Below the pieces are notes generated by a model that was not told the DNA's origin, searched no databases, and saw only the letters and a list, made by a program, of their open reading frames with translations. Shown one piece after another: positions 9,636 through 19,823 of a stretch of DNA of 64,000 nt. Both the position numbers and the translations under genes were made by a program. The stretch covers positions 62,001-126,000 of the forward strand of contig NZ_AFEJ02000001.1 in assembly GCF_000238775.2 (NCBI RefSeq). The letters are read 5' to 3'. Within the stretch, counting starts at the first letter, position 1, and each line of letters starts with the position of its first letter. This stretch comes from Acaryochloris sp. CCMEE 5410 (GTDB lineage Bacteria > Cyanobacteriota > Cyanobacteriia > Thermosynechococcales > Thermosynechococcaceae).

Positions 9636-9745
9636 ATAGCCATCCCCCTGGACATTCGTGGATTTGATTTCCTTGAATTTGCATTAAAACCTACGGTTAA
9701 TTTAGTTTCTTCGTAGGAGAATTTAGATTGACTAGAGTTAAAGCT

Positions 9746-9751
9746 TATAAT
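9746..9751 (+). promoter_or_regulatory. Candidate -10 box (TATAAT) upstream of gltB
   Basis: A consensus TATAAT lies 81 bp ahead of the chosen gltB ATG. TTGACT at 9728-9733 is only 12 bases upstream, too close for a standard -35, so this may be an activator-dependent promoter. I looked for an NtcA site (GTA-N8-TAC) and saw none. Confidence 0.3.
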
Positions 9752-9831
9752 GCTGGTCTCAGGATTCTTTCCCTTAGGCTGTGGATAAGCGGCCTAGTCC
9801 AGTTACAGTTCGAACCTTCAGATCACCCAAT

Positions 9832-12800
9832 ATGAACAGCAATACCACTCCTGCCCACCAAGGTCTCTACGATCCACAATTTGAGCATGATGCCTGTGGG
9901 TTGGGGTTTGTCGTTCATCAGTTGGGTCAAAAATCCCATGACATTATTGAACAGGCCCTGACCATTTTGGTGAATCTGGATCACCGGGGAGCCTGTGGCT
10001 GTGAAACCAATACGGGTGATGGCGCGGGCCTGCTGATGCAGATCCCCCATGGTTTTTTCCAGAAAGAAGCAGCTCGCTTGGGATTTGAGCTGCCAGAACC
10101 CGGACAGTATGGGGTCGGGATGATCTACGCATCCCCCGATGCCCAAGAGCGGCAAGCCAGTCGCCGTGCCTTTGAGCAGGTTGCTACCCAAGAAGGCCAC
10201 AAGGTCCTGGGTTGGCGAGACGTACCCACGGATAATTCCTCCTTGGGTAACACGGCTAAGGCCAGCGAGCCCTTTATGGAGCAGGTCTTTATCCAATCCA
10301 GTCCTGATGTGAAGGATGATATGGCCTTTGAGCGCAAGCTGTATGTGCTGCGCAAGCTGTCCCACAATGCCATTCGCCCCACCGGCATTGATGGACATTG
10401 GTACATTTCCAGCATGTCCTCCCGCACTATCGTCTATAAGGGCATGTTGATGCCGATTCAGGTGGGGCAGTATTATCCCGACCTCCATGATCCAGATATG
10501 GAATCGGCCTTGGGATTGGTGCACTCGCGATTTAGCACTAATACCTTCCCCAGCTGGGACCGGGCTCACCCCTATCGCTACATTGCCCACAACGGCGAAA
10601 TCAATACCATGCGGGGCAATATCAACTGGATGCTAGCTCGCCAGTCCATGTTTGAGTCAGAGCTATTCGGCGAGGATATGGCTAAAGTTCAGCCCGTGAT
10701 TAACGTGGATGGCAGTGACTCCACCATTTTCGATAACACCCTAGAGATGCTGTTCTTGGCGGGACGCTCCCTTCCCCATGCCGCCATGATGATGATTCCC
10801 GAACCTTGGACGGCCCATGAGTCCATGAGTGCCCAGAAAAAAGCCTTTTATAAGTACCATTCCTGCTTGATGGAGCCCTGGGATGGTCCTGCGTCCATCT
10901 CCTTTACCGATGGCACCATGATTGGGGCGGTTTTGGACCGGAATGGCTTGCGGCCCTCTCGCTATTACGTCACCAAAGATAACTTGGTAATTATGGCCTC
11001 AGAAGCTGGGGTATTGCCCATTGAGCCGGAGCGAGTGGCGAAGAAAGGCCGCCTCACTCCTGGACGGATGTTTGTGGTGGATATGGCGGCAGGACGGATT
11101 ATTTCCGATCAGGAACTCAAAGATCAGATTATTTCTGAGCATCCTTATCAGGACTGGTTGGATCAACAGATGGTGAGTGTTGATCAGCTCCCTGCAGCAG
11201 ACGCTGCTCCCGAATATGATGCTGAAACTGTTCTGCAGCGGCAGATGGCCTTTGGCTACACCTTTGAAGAATTGCGAATGCTAATTGCCCCAATGGCCAA
11301 TAACGGGGTAGAGGCGATTGGGGCCATGGGAACGGATACCCCCCTAGCGGTGCTTTCTAATAAACCGAAGCTGCTGTACAACTATTTCCAGCAATTGTTT
11401 GCCCAGGTGACCAATCCCCCGATTGACTCGATTCGGGAAGCAATTATCACTTCTCCTGAGACTACTATTGGCTCTGAGCGTAATCTACTCAAACCTGAAC
11501 CAGAAAGCTGTCATCTTCTAGAACTCAAAACGCCCCTCCTTACTAATGCGGAGCTGGCCAAAATTAAAGCCCTGAATGGCGATCCGTTTAAGTCGGTGAC
11601 CCTGCCAATTTTATTTGATCCCAATGCTGGGGTGCAGGGCTTAGAAGCGGCCATGAAGGGCATTTGTCAGCAGGCAGACGATGCGATCGCAAACGGTACC
11701 AGTCTGATCGTATTGAGCGATCGCAACTTGGATCATGACCATGCTCCTATCCCTGCCTTATTGGCTGTCTCTGGTCTTCATCACCATTTAATTCGGGAAG
11801 GAACTCGGACTCGGGTAGGTCTGGTGTTGGAGTCCGGTGAACCCCGTGAAGTTCATCATTATGCGGTTCTGATTGGCTATGGCTGTGGTGCCATCAATCC
11901 CTATGTTGCCTTTGAAACCATTCACGACATGATTCACCAGGGGCTGATGGTGAATATTGATCCGAAAACGGCCTGTAAGAACTACATCAAAGCCGCCACT
12001 AAAGGCGTGATTAAAGTAGCGTCCAAGATCGGAATTTCCACCATTCAAAGCTATCGCGGCGCTCAAATATTTGAAGCCATTGGCCTGAATAAATCAGTAG
12101 TGGACAAATACTTTAGCTGGACGGCCTCTCGCATTGAAGGGGCAGATTTAGAAGTCCTGGCAGAAGAAGCGATTCAACGCCATCGCCATGCCTTCCCTGA
12201 GCGCGATGTGGAAGTCCATACCCTGGATGTGGGAGGGGAATATCAATGGCGCAAAGAAGGGGAAGCCCATTTATTTAGCCCCCAGGTGATTCATACCCTG
12301 CAGCAAGCCACCCGTGCCGGGGACTTTGACCTGTTTAAGAAATACTCAGCCTTGGTAAATGAGCAGAATGAGCAGCTCTTTACCCTACGTGGTCTACTGG
12401 AGTTTAAAGATCGCCAACCCATCCCCATCGAGGAAGTTGAACCAATTGAGGAAATTACCAAGCGGTTTAAGACCGGAGCCATGAGCTACGGCTCCATCTC
12501 CAAAGAAGCCCATGAGTCTTTAGCCATTGCCATGAACCGTGTGGGTGGCAAGTCTAATACCGGGGAAGGCGGTGAAGACCCGGAACGCTTTACCTGGACG
12601 AATGACCAGGGCGACTCTAAAAATAGCGCCATTAAACAGGTGGCTTCCGGCCGCTTCGGCGTTACCAGCCTCTATCTATCTCAGGCCAAGGAAATTCAAA
12701 TCAAAATGGCTCAGGGGGCTAAGCCAGGTGAAGGCGGTCAGCTGCCAGGGCGTAAGGTCTATCCCTGGATTGCCAAGGTGCGCCACTCCACGCCGGGGGT

Positions 12801-14421
12801 GGGTCTGATTTCTCCCCCACCCCACCACGATATCTACTCCATTGAGGACTTGGCAGAGCTGATTCACGACCTTAAAAACGCCAATCGAAGTGCCCGCATC
12901 AACGTCAAGCTCGTCTCAGAAGTGGGCGTGGGCACCATCGCCGCTGGGGTCGCTAAAGCCCATGCGGACGTGGTACTTGTTTCTGGTTTTGACGGGGGCA
13001 CGGGAGCCTCACCCCAAACCTCCATTAAACATGCCGGACTGCCCTGGGAGCTAGGGATTGCCGAAACCCATCAAACCCTAGTGCTGAATAATCTACGTAG
13101 CCGAATTGTGGTAGAAACGGATGGTCAGCTAAAGACAGGCCGAGATATTGTGATTGCCGCTCTCTTGGGAGCGGAGGAATTTGGTTTCTCCACTGCCCCC
13201 CTGGTTAGTCTTGGCTGCATTATGATGCGCGTTTGCCACCTCAACACCTGCCCCGTGGGCGTCGCCACCCAAGACCCACAGTTGCGGGAGAAATTCTCGG
13301 GTGATCCTGCCTACACCGTTAACTTTATGAAGTTTATAGCCCAGGAAGTGCGGGAACTGATGGCCCAACTGGGATTCCGAACCCTAAATGAGATGGTGGG
13401 CCGTTCAGATGTCTTAGAACCGCGCCGCGCTATCAATCACTGGAAAGCCAAGGGATTGGACTTCTCTAAGATTCTCTATCAGCCGGATGTCTCTGACGAT
13501 ATCGGTCGTTACTGTCAGATTCCCCAGGATCATGGTCTAGAAAAGTCCCTGGATATGACTACCTTGCTGGATCTGTGCCAGCCTGCCATTGAGAAAGGCG
13601 AGCAGGTCAAAGCCACCCTGCCCATTAAAAACATTAATCGGGCGGTGGGGACTATACTCGGCAACGAAATCACCAAACGCCATTGGGAAGGACTGCCTGA
13701 AAACACGGTTCACCTCCATTTCCAGGGTAGTGCGGGACAAAGCTTTGGCGCCTTTGTGCCTCCTGGTGTCACCCTGGAGCTAGAAGGCGACGCCAATGAC
13801 TACTTTGGCAAGGGCCTGAGTGGCGGCAAGATTATGCTTTATCCACCTAAGGAATCAACCTTTGTGGCCGAAGAAAATATTATCGTTGGCAATGTCGCCT
13901 TCTATGGGGCCACCAGCGGTGAAGCCTATATTCGTGGCATTGCGGGAGAGCGCTTCTGCGTGCGGAATTCTGGGGTGCGAGCAGTTGTGGAAGCCGTTGG
14001 CGACCATGCTTGTGAATATATGACGGGCGGTCAAGCCGTGATCCTTGGACCTACGGGTCGTAATTTTGCTGCTGGAATGAGCGGTGGAGTAGCCTATGTC
14101 CTGGATGAGGCTGGAGATTTTGCGACCCGATGCAATACGGAAATGGTGGGTCTAGAGTCCCTGGAAGATCCTGAAGATATCAAGGATCTGAAGGAGGTGA
14201 TTCAGCGCCATGTGGACTATACCCAGAGTGAGAAGGGGGCTAGGGTCCTCGCGGATTGGGAGGCGATGGTCCCTAAGTTTGTGAAGGTAATGCCTCGGGA
14301 TTATAAGCGGGTATTGCAGGCGATACAGACTGCGATCGAGGATGGCTTGAGTGGGGATGACGCCTTGTCAGCCGCCTTTGAGCAAAACGCTAAAGATGTT
14401 GCCAGAATTGGGGGGAGTTAA
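9832..14421 (+). CDS. gltB: Glutamate synthase large subunit, NAD(P)H type
   Basis: Transfers the amide of glutamine to 2-oxoglutarate to give two glutamates (GS-GOGAT nitrogen assimilation, cytoplasm). 1529 aa from the ATG at 9832; the frame is open from a GTG at 9781. After a short propeptide, the class II amidotransferase nucleophile Cys sits in [10 protein letters not shown]. The central domain, the FMN barrel ([28 protein letters not shown]), the 3Fe-4S cysteines ([15 protein letters not shown]) and the C-terminal beta-helix (SAGQSFGAF) all follow in order. Between [10 protein letters not shown] and [15 protein letters not shown] only a few residues are present. Ferredoxin-dependent enzymes carry a loop of about 25 residues there, so this is the pyridine-nucleotide GltB, not GlsF. 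The GltD small subunit is not nearby, as in other cyanobacteria with unlinked gltB/gltD. Confidence 0.9.
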   Translation: MNSNTTPAHQGLYDPQFEHDACGLGFVVHQLGQKSHDIIEQALTILVNLDHRGACGCETNTGDGAGLLMQIPHGFFQKEAARLGFELPEPGQYGVGMIYASPDAQERQASRRAFEQVATQEGHKVLGWRDVPTDNSSLGNTAKASEPFMEQVFIQSSPDVKDDMAFERKLYVLRKLSHNAIRPTGIDGHWYISSMSSRTIVYKGMLMPIQVGQYYPDLHDPDMESALGLVHSRFSTNTFPSWDRAHPYRYIAHNGEINTMRGNINWMLARQSMFESELFGEDMAKVQPVINVDGSDSTIFDNTLEMLFLAGRSLPHAAMMMIPEPWTAHESMSAQKKAFYKYHSCLMEPWDGPASISFTDGTMIGAVLDRNGLRPSRYYVTKDNLVIMASEAGVLPIEPERVAKKGRLTPGRMFVVDMAAGRIISDQELKDQIISEHPYQDWLDQQMVSVDQLPAADAAPEYDAETVLQRQMAFGYTFEELRMLIAPMANNGVEAIGAMGTDTPLAVLSNKPKLLYNYFQQLFAQVTNPPIDSIREAIITSPETTIGSERNLLKPEPESCHLLELKTPLLTNAELAKIKALNGDPFKSVTLPILFDPNAGVQGLEAAMKGICQQADDAIANGTSLIVLSDRNLDHDHAPIPALLAVSGLHHHLIREGTRTRVGLVLESGEPREVHHYAVLIGYGCGAINPYVAFETIHDMIHQGLMVNIDPKTACKNYIKAATKGVIKVASKIGISTIQSYRGAQIFEAIGLNKSVVDKYFSWTASRIEGADLEVLAEEAIQRHRHAFPERDVEVHTLDVGGEYQWRKEGEAHLFSPQVIHTLQQATRAGDFDLFKKYSALVNEQNEQLFTLRGLLEFKDRQPIPIEEVEPIEEITKRFKTGAMSYGSISKEAHESLAIAMNRVGGKSNTGEGGEDPERFTWTNDQGDSKNSAIKQVASGRFGVTSLYLSQAKEIQIKMAQGAKPGEGGQLPGRKVYPWIAKVRHSTPGVGLISPPPHHDIYSIEDLAELIHDLKNANRSARINVKLVSEVGVGTIAAGVAKAHADVVLVSGFDGGTGASPQTSIKHAGLPWELGIAETHQTLVLNNLRSRIVVETDGQLKTGRDIVIAALLGAEEFGFSTAPLVSLGCIMMRVCHLNTCPVGVATQDPQLREKFSGDPAYTVNFMKFIAQEVRELMAQLGFRTLNEMVGRSDVLEPRRAINHWKAKGLDFSKILYQPDVSDDIGRYCQIPQDHGLEKSLDMTTLLDLCQPAIEKGEQVKATLPIKNINRAVGTILGNEITKRHWEGLPENTVHLHFQGSAGQSFGAFVPPGVTLELEGDANDYFGKGLSGGKIMLYPPKESTFVAEENIIVGNVAFYGATSGEAYIRGIAGERFCVRNSGVRAVVEAVGDHACEYMTGGQAVILGPTGRNFAAGMSGGVAYVLDEAGDFATRCNTEMVGLESLEDPEDIKDLKEVIQRHVDYTQSEKGARVLADWEAMVPKFVKVMPRDYKRVLQAIQTAIEDGLSGDDALSAAFEQNAKDVARIGGS

Positions 14422-14517
14422 TACTCTTCAAGCAAAGTGATGAGTAAAGTGGTTCCCACTGATTTGCCAATACTTCGAAACTACTCTAGAAATCTAGGCA
14501 TTATCAGTTAATGGGAT

Positions 14518-15105
14518 TTAAGTATTTCTGCTGAAAATAATGTTTAACTTTAACTCAAAATCTGGCAAAGTCTCTCCACCTGAGAGGGTTTTAGGGTTGT
14601 GCAACACTTCAACCATTCGATTAGGACGATAGATTTCTACCCGGAGCGTTTTGGGATTGATTAACCATCCCAAAGAGCAGCCATTATCAAGATATTCCTG
14701 CATCTTGGCCTGCAAAACTTCTATATCATCTGTTTCTGAAGCTAATTCCAACACAAAGTCAGGGCAAATAGGAGCAAACCCCATACGCTGCTCTGGCGTC
14801 AAAGCATCCCACCGTTCTTGCTTCACCCAGGCTGTATCGGGCGCACGAGTATTGCCATTGGGTAGCTTAAAACCCGTAGAAGAATCAAACACCATGCCCA
14901 GCTTTTTACGCCGGTTCCAAATCCCTAAGTCAATGGTAAATTCTGCATTGCGGTTTCCCCCCTCACTTCCAGTTGGTGACATGATAATCACTTCTCCTTG
15001 GGCAGTCCGTTCCATGCGCAGATCAGGATTGGCACGGACCAATTCCAAAAATTGCTCATCGGTTACGTACAGAGTTTGGGGGATTTTAACGGGGACATTG
15101 ACCAT
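14518..15105 (-). CDS. Uma2 family putative endonuclease (DUF820)
   Basis: 195 aa, the usual length for this family, which is greatly expanded in cyanobacteria. The PD-(D/E)XK core is visible: a Glu in GNRNAEF, APDTAWV, then PDFVLELASETD (Asp and Glu-x-Ala/Lys strand) and the LGWLINPKTLRVEIYRP region. Function is inferred nuclease activity; the cellular role is unknown. The gene stands alone, with its start facing the decayed HigB gene about 90 bp away. Confidence 0.85.
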   Translation of the reverse strand: MVNVPVKIPQTLYVTDEQFLELVRANPDLRMERTAQGEVIIMSPTGSEGGNRNAEFTIDLGIWNRRKKLGMVFDSSTGFKLPNGNTRAPDTAWVKQERWDALTPEQRMGFAPICPDFVLELASETDDIEVLQAKMQEYLDNGCSLGWLINPKTLRVEIYRPNRMVEVLHNPKTLSGGETLPDFELKLNIIFSRNT

Positions 15106-15194
15106 TATTCTAGATGCCAGTAAGGTAGGCTCTATTTTTAGTTTTAAGCTTAAACTTGAGGATTAGGACGTTGTATTACGTTTCATAACATTAA

Positions 15195-15485
15195 TTCGTA
15201 ATTGCACAAACACAGCATGGACTGGTTGATGCCGATTTGGGTGGCGTCATCAAACAGCGTATCGCTCGAAAAGGGCAAGGCAAATCAGGGGGGTAACGCA
15301 CCATTATCTTTTTTCAAGAAGGAGATAAATCCTTTTTTATGTATGGGTTTGCCAAGAATGAACGCGACAATATTACCCAGGACGAGTTAGCCGCTTTCAA
15401 AAAAGCAGCAAAAGAGTATCTTTCACTTACTGAAGCTCAAATAGCCACATTACTTGATAACCAAGCCATGACAGAGGTGATGTGA
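15195..15485 (+). pseudogene. Decayed RelE/HigB-type toxin gene
   Basis: Read in one frame, the segment gives DADLGGVIKQRIARKGQGKS, then GG, a TAA at 15294-15296, then RTIIFF, GDKSFF and YGFAKNERDNIT and on to a natural stop at 15483. Family members have GGYRT at the break, so the TAA is a Tyr codon turned nonsense (TAC/TAT to TAA). The N-terminal 30 or so residues are also missing: an in-frame stop lies at 15192. The stop overlaps the antitoxin ATG (TGATG), the classic coupling of this toxin-antitoxin type. The toxin is therefore very probably dead. The alternative, restart at an ATG after the stop, would leave only a C-terminal fragment. Confidence 0.8.
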
Positions 15486-15808
15486 TGAGTAAACCCACAC
15501 AATACAAGTCAGATGCCTTTGCGGCTATTCACGAATCAATGGAAGCCCTGCACCAAATCGGTGCCATTAGCAAAACAACCATGCGTGAGTTTGACGAAAC
15601 TTGCCTCACACCTATTCAGCCGATGTCTCCTGATGATATTCGAGCTTTGCGAGAGCATGAACATGCCTCGCAACCTGTGTTTGCCCACTACCTCAATGTT
15701 TCTAGCAATCAAGTCTCTGATTGGGAGAGAGGTGTTAAAAAACAAAGTGGTGCGGCCATGCGCCTTTTGACGATTGTAGACAAGAAAGGACTACATGCGA
15801 TCGCATAA
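15485..15808 (+). CDS. HigA/YiaG-like HTH antitoxin
   Basis: 107 aa with a C-terminal helix-turn-helix (residues about 55-95: DDIRALREHEHASQPVFAHY, then NVSSNQVSDWERGVKK, AAMRLL), typical of antitoxins encoded downstream of RelE/HigB-type toxins. By family it binds its own operator and neutralises the toxin. The toxin gene just upstream is broken, so this is a solitary, still-open antitoxin. The start ATG overlaps the toxin stop by one base; an in-frame GTG one codon earlier is possible. It is intact, which suggests either recent toxin loss or a kept regulatory or cross-neutralising role. Confidence 0.82.
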   Translation: MSKPTQYKSDAFAAIHESMEALHQIGAISKTTMREFDETCLTPIQPMSPDDIRALREHEHASQPVFAHYLNVSSNQVSDWERGVKKQSGAAMRLLTIVDKKGLHAIA

Positions 15809-15941
15809 ATAAACGCTGCCAAAAAACAGACAACCCAGTTTGAGAATAGAATGCTCAAACCTCCAACTCCAATTTCTCACATCCACTCCGCCTTGCTAGT
15901 GACCGTAAGAACATTTCTACCGATTTGGATTTAAATACTGA

Positions 15942-16043
15942 ATTATCGATTTCAAGCCTGAAGAATTCGCTGTCAGTAAGAACAACTATTTCATTCTTGA
16001 AATTGATAAATACGATTCCGTGATTTCTCTGTTCAATTCCTAG
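15942..16043 (+). other. Possible coding remnant
   Basis: A stop-free run of 33 codons without a start reads as protein-like sequence (DFKPEEF, NNYFILEIDKYDSVI) before a TAG. It may be the tail of a lost gene between the antitoxin and the next small gene. The family is not recognised, and chance openness cannot be excluded. Confidence 0.25.
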
Positions 16044-16055
16044 AGAAATGATCAG

Positions 16056-16316
16056 ATGATGCTAGTGGACAAATCCTCACAGACACAGATGATGTTGACA
16101 GAAATATTAGCCGAAGCTTTAGCCGTGACTTCCGATAACTTGCTCTTGGCAAAATTAATGTTTGATTGTGCGAGTGAAGCGACGGATGAACTCAGCTTAG
16201 AAGCCAGACAAAGATTAGGACTCGTTCAAGCTGGGCTTTCGTTGGCATTTGAAGGCTTGGAATGCGATGAGTTACAGGAATTGATCCAGCAGGCGGATAT
16301 TTATTGCGAACTTTAA
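16056..16316 (+). CDS. Small acidic hypothetical protein, 86 aa
   Basis: Mostly helical by composition (Leu/Ala/Glu rich: LTEILAEALAVTSDNLLLAK, LSLEARQRLGLVQAGLSLAF), acidic, with no membrane segment and three Cys. I do not recognise the family. Two adjacent ATGs (16056, 16059) could both start it. It converges on cupS. Codon pattern and helical periodicity argue for a real gene. Confidence 0.5.
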   Translation: MMLVDKSSQTQMMLTEILAEALAVTSDNLLLAKLMFDCASEATDELSLEARQRLGLVQAGLSLAFEGLECDELQELIQQADIYCEL

Positions 16317-16378
16317 GGGTACGCCTTTTTACCAAGACCTGATGAAAAGGAGTTGTGATGCTTAAAAGTGGTCTTCGG

Positions 16379-16780
16379 CTACCCCATCAGTAGAACTCGA
16401 TCTAATACATGGATGATGCCATTATCCGCTTCAATATCAGCGGCGATCACCGTGGCATTTTTCACTTCAAATTTCTCAGCGGCTCGGATGGGAATAGGGG
16501 AACCTTCCACGGAGACCACTGACTCTAGCTCTTGTAGATCCGCCTGAGTGAGCTTGCCAGGGACGACATGAAACGTCAAAATTCGGCTGAGTTGGGGGAT
16601 ATTTTGCAGCAAGGTGTGGATAGTGCCGTCAGGGAGCTGGGCAAAGGCATCATTCACCGGGGCAAAAACCGTGAAGGGACCCGGACTCTTTAAGGTGTCC
16701 ACTAAATCCGCTGCCTGTACGGCTGCAACCAACGTCGAAAAGTCATCAGACCCAACCGCAATATCAACAATATCCGCCAT
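16379..16780 (-). CDS. cupS: CupS, fasciclin-fold subunit of the CO2-uptake NDH-1MS complex
   Basis: A single FAS1 domain of 133 aa ([60 protein letters not shown]). It has no signal peptide, as for cyanobacterial CupS, which sits on the cytoplasmic side of the thylakoid NDH-1MS complex with NdhD3, NdhF3 and CupA. Identity rests on the fold plus its place as last gene of ndhF3-ndhD3-cupA-cupS; alone it would be called only a fasciclin-domain protein. The start at 16780 is chosen because AAAGGAG lies 9 bases upstream; the frame is open eight codons further. Confidence 0.88.
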   Translation of the reverse strand: MADIVDIAVGSDDFSTLVAAVQAADLVDTLKSPGPFTVFAPVNDAFAQLPDGTIHTLLQNIPQLSRILTFHVVPGKLTQADLQELESVVSVEGSPIPIRAAEKFEVKNATVIAADIEADNGIIHVLDRVLLMG

Positions 16781-16859
16781 TATTCGAAACTCCTTTAACC
16801 GCAAATTTCAATAAATTTAGCAGTCAATGACTGCTGAGAAGGGATGAAACACACAAGGC

Positions 16860-18155
16860 CTAGCGATAGTCTTGGCGTTGAATATCCATTAACCGAGCTT
16901 CAGGGCGCTTAAACCGATCCAGTTGGGATTCAAAGAAGTCGCGATTGGCCTGTAGATGTTGAGGATCTTCATCATCCAGGGGATAGAGGAGTGCCTGGCG
17001 AAGAGCCTGAATCACGGCTGAAGTGACGCAATACATGGACCGCTGAAAGGTAACCCCCAGTTGAATCAGCGTATCGTCCTCGCCTCGGCAATATTGTTGG
17101 TAATAGTCCACCAAGTAGGGAGGAAGAAAATGGAGCATATCCTGCATCAGCAGTGTAGGCGGGATACCAGCCGAGCCAACGGGAAACACATCGGCATAGA
17201 GAATACCGTAGTGGAAGTCTTCTTGGTTTTCTGGAACCTGTTTGGCTTGGGCATTGTAGGATTTCGTGCCTCGAAAAGGAGAGGTGCGATAGAACACCGC
17301 TTCCACATAAGGAAGGGCTGCTTCATAGAGCCACATAAACCCTTTGGATTTGGGGATAATTTCGTAGCACTCACCCCGAATATAGACATGGTGATAAATG
17401 GGACGACCTGCGATCGCAAAGATGCCATTGACCAAAAAGTTCATTGCTTCTGGCACCGACGTCAACTTGCCTTCATCGTAGAGATCCGACATCTCGAAAA
17501 AGACAGGAGCCATCACTTCCCAGAACAGACCCAAGTTGGAGTAGTAGGATAGCTGCCGCACCTGCTCTATAAACATATCGGGAAACAGCTTATACAGCCC
17601 CAGCATGACTGGGTTGCCTTTGAAGTAAACCTTAATCGCCCGATCGGCATTGGCGACATACTCATCCGTATCCAAATAGGGGTCAAACTGACCTCCCATA
17701 TTGCGATGCCAGAACATGGCCCGCATACAGGCTTCCGCAAATTCCATATTGATGCGGTCATGCCACAGGTGATGCAGTAGCTTAGGCAGTTTACGCTTGA
17801 CCTCACCCTTTTCCATAAATTCCAGCAATTCTGGATGAGCGGTGGCCTCGCCTCGCCAGATCCGCAAATCGGCATCATCCCCGGCATAGTGATTGTGCAG
17901 ATCCAGGTACTCTTTGGGTAAGAAATACTTGAAAAAAGGCAACGGCTCTAAGAATACCTGCTCAGCGATATAGAGCAAGTTGCGCCAGTAAAAATCCATC
18001 GGCACGGCATAGGCTTTGTAAATCCCGATAATCTGCTTAAGGTTTTCTGGCGTATCCGGTAGCATCGCCCCACCCGCTTCCAGGCGATGAATAATATCAG
18101 CGAATTGATGCTGGGAAGGAGGGAGTTTGGTTGGTGTCGAAGTCGGGGCACTCAT
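16860..18155 (-). CDS. cupA: CupA (ChpY), CO2 hydration protein
   Basis: 431 aa, normal length. Cyanobacteria-specific protein that, with NdhD3/NdhF3, converts CO2 to bicarbonate at the thylakoid NDH-1MS complex (family knowledge: carbonic-anhydrase-like Zn site). Visible family stretches include IYKAYAVPMDFYWRNLLYIA, LDLHNHYAG, HHLWHDRINMEFAEACMRAM and GQFDPYLDTDEYV; the His/Cys-rich stretches are the likely metal region. It is third in the operon, 48 bp after ndhD3 and 79 bp before cupS. It is the high-affinity, low-CO2-inducible type, judged from the NdhD3/NdhF3 partners and CupS. Confidence 0.92.
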   Translation of the reverse strand: MSAPTSTPTKLPPSQHQFADIIHRLEAGGAMLPDTPENLKQIIGIYKAYAVPMDFYWRNLLYIAEQVFLEPLPFFKYFLPKEYLDLHNHYAGDDADLRIWRGEATAHPELLEFMEKGEVKRKLPKLLHHLWHDRINMEFAEACMRAMFWHRNMGGQFDPYLDTDEYVANADRAIKVYFKGNPVMLGLYKLFPDMFIEQVRQLSYYSNLGLFWEVMAPVFFEMSDLYDEGKLTSVPEAMNFLVNGIFAIAGRPIYHHVYIRGECYEIIPKSKGFMWLYEAALPYVEAVFYRTSPFRGTKSYNAQAKQVPENQEDFHYGILYADVFPVGSAGIPPTLLMQDMLHFLPPYLVDYYQQYCRGEDDTLIQLGVTFQRSMYCVTSAVIQALRQALLYPLDDEDPQHLQANRDFFESQLDRFKRPEARLMDIQRQDYR

Positions 18156-18203
18156 AGGAATTGCGGATGACTAACAATAAATTAAGAGGGAAAGAGGGGT
18201 GGA

Positions 18204-19751
18204 CTAACTGAGGGAGGAAGAATCCCCAGTACTTAGCAGAGTGGGCGTCGGCTCAACTTCAACCATAAAGGTTTTAGGGGTCGGTGTAGAGAGGTGAGCT
18301 TCAGCGAGGAGTGCCGCTGTTGTCGGTTCACTCCAACGCACCAACCAAGACGGTTGCAGCCCCAAAAAGATGATCAGCACTGTCAACACTAGGGCTGGAA
18401 CGCGCTCATTCCATTGCACCTGTGGGTAATAGGCCGTGCTACTATCGAGGCGACCAAAACAGGTTCGGTTCAGCAAAATGACGAAATAGACCGCCGTCAA
18501 TCCTGTTCCCACCACGCTCAATAGGGTCTGAATTGGGAAGGCAGTATAGCTGCCTTGGAATACCAAAAATTCAGCGATAAAGCCCACCAGTCCGGGAATT
18601 CCAGCACTGGCCATCCCCGCAAGCACCAGGAGGGCGCTGACTAAGGGCAGCCCCCGCACCGGGTTCATCAAGCCATTGAGCACGTCTAACTCTCGTGTCC
18701 CTACCTTGGTCTCAATCAGTCCGACCAGGTGGAACAGCAACGCCAAAATTAACCCGTGGGCAAACATTTGGGAAATGGCACCCACCACGCTCAGTTCAGT
18801 ATGGGCTGCTGCTGCCAGGAGAATATAGCCCATATGCCCCACGGAGCTGTAGGCCACCATCCGCTTGATGTCTTTTTGTGCGATCGCAGTCAAGGCACCA
18901 TACAGCACACTCACCACTCCCCAAGTCGCCAAAACGGGCGATAAGGTTTGCCAAGCATCGGGGAAGAGGGGCATACAGAATCGGAAGATTCCGTAGGTGC
19001 CCAGTTTAGCCAGCACGCCCCCTAGCAAAATAGCCACGGGCGTAGAAGCCGCCACATAAGTATCAGGCAGCCAGGTATGCAAGGGGACCAGGGGAGTTTT
19101 AATCCCAAATCCCAGTAGCAACAGAATCAGGACCCCATACTGAAGATTGATCGGTAAATCCTGACCGAGTAAAACCTCGTAAGAAAAACTGCTGGCCTCA
19201 CTAAACCAAATCACCCCTAAGAAGCCCGCTAAAATCAGGCCCCCAGAGGTGGCAGTGTAGAGCAAAAACTTAGTGGCTGCACTGCCCTGTTGGGCGCTGC
19301 CCCATATGGAAATCAGCAGGTAAAACGGAATCAGCTCGATTTCGTAAAAGAGGAAGAACAGCAGCAAATTTTGAGCTAGAAACGCCCCCGCAACCCCGCC
19401 GTTGATCAGCAAAATCAGGGCGTAAAACAAACGAGGTCGTTTGGTTTCAACGCGGCTGCTATAAATCGCAATCCAGCTGAGCAGGCTATTGAGGACGATT
19501 AAAGGGAGTGATAATCCATCTACCCCCAGTTGGTAGTCCAATCCCAAATCCGTTAGCCAAGACCGAGTCTCTTGAAACTGAAGGGCATTGTTACCCAAAT
19601 CAAATTGAGTCCCCACAGCTAACGTTAAGACCAGGATTGCCCCCGATAGCAAGAGGGCGGCCAGACGAACCTTACGACCCGTGACTTGCTGAGGCAGCAG
19701 GGCAATAATGATGGCGGCAATACAGGGAAACCAAATTAGTACACTGAGCAT
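18204..19751 (-). CDS. ndhD3: NdhD3, proton-translocating subunit of NDH-1MS
   Basis: Antiporter-like NDH-1 subunit with about 14 transmembrane helices. It shows FLFYEIELIPFYLLISIWG, the Lys/His-bearing helix KTPLVPLHTWLPDTYVAA and AYSSVGHMGYILLAAA, all conserved in NuoM/NdhD. The ATG at 19751 gives 515 aa and begins at the first helix (MLSVLIWFPC); the frame is open 15 codons further to a TTG at 19796, which has no ribosome site. The D3 rather than D1/D2 assignment rests on the operon with ndhF3, cupA and cupS. It follows ndhF3 by about 70 bp. Confidence 0.9.
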   Translation of the reverse strand: MLSVLIWFPCIAAIIIALLPQQVTGRKVRLAALLLSGAILVLTLAVGTQFDLGNNALQFQETRSWLTDLGLDYQLGVDGLSLPLIVLNSLLSWIAIYSSRVETKRPRLFYALILLINGGVAGAFLAQNLLLFFLFYEIELIPFYLLISIWGSAQQGSAATKFLLYTATSGGLILAGFLGVIWFSEASSFSYEVLLGQDLPINLQYGVLILLLLGFGIKTPLVPLHTWLPDTYVAASTPVAILLGGVLAKLGTYGIFRFCMPLFPDAWQTLSPVLATWGVVSVLYGALTAIAQKDIKRMVAYSSVGHMGYILLAAAAHTELSVVGAISQMFAHGLILALLFHLVGLIETKVGTRELDVLNGLMNPVRGLPLVSALLVLAGMASAGIPGLVGFIAEFLVFQGSYTAFPIQTLLSVVGTGLTAVYFVILLNRTCFGRLDSSTAYYPQVQWNERVPALVLTVLIIFLGLQPSWLVRWSEPTTAALLAEAHLSTPTPKTFMVEVEPTPTLLSTGDSSSLS

Positions 19752-19823
19752 GAAAATTTCAGGTATTAAAAAAGACGGCAGGAGGAGTGAGAGCAAACAG
19801 AAGCAGAGGAATCAGTTGCAGGC

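Noticed and set aside
9728-9751. Standard sigma-70 promoter (TTGACT with TATAAT) for gltB
   Set aside because: The spacer is only 12 bases, too short for a normal -35/-10 pair; only the -10 is listed.
9832-14421. Ferredoxin-dependent glutamate synthase (GlsF)
   Set aside because: The stretch between [10 protein letters not shown] and [13 protein letters not shown] is too short to hold the ferredoxin loop expected of GlsF, and the sequence style follows bacterial GltB.
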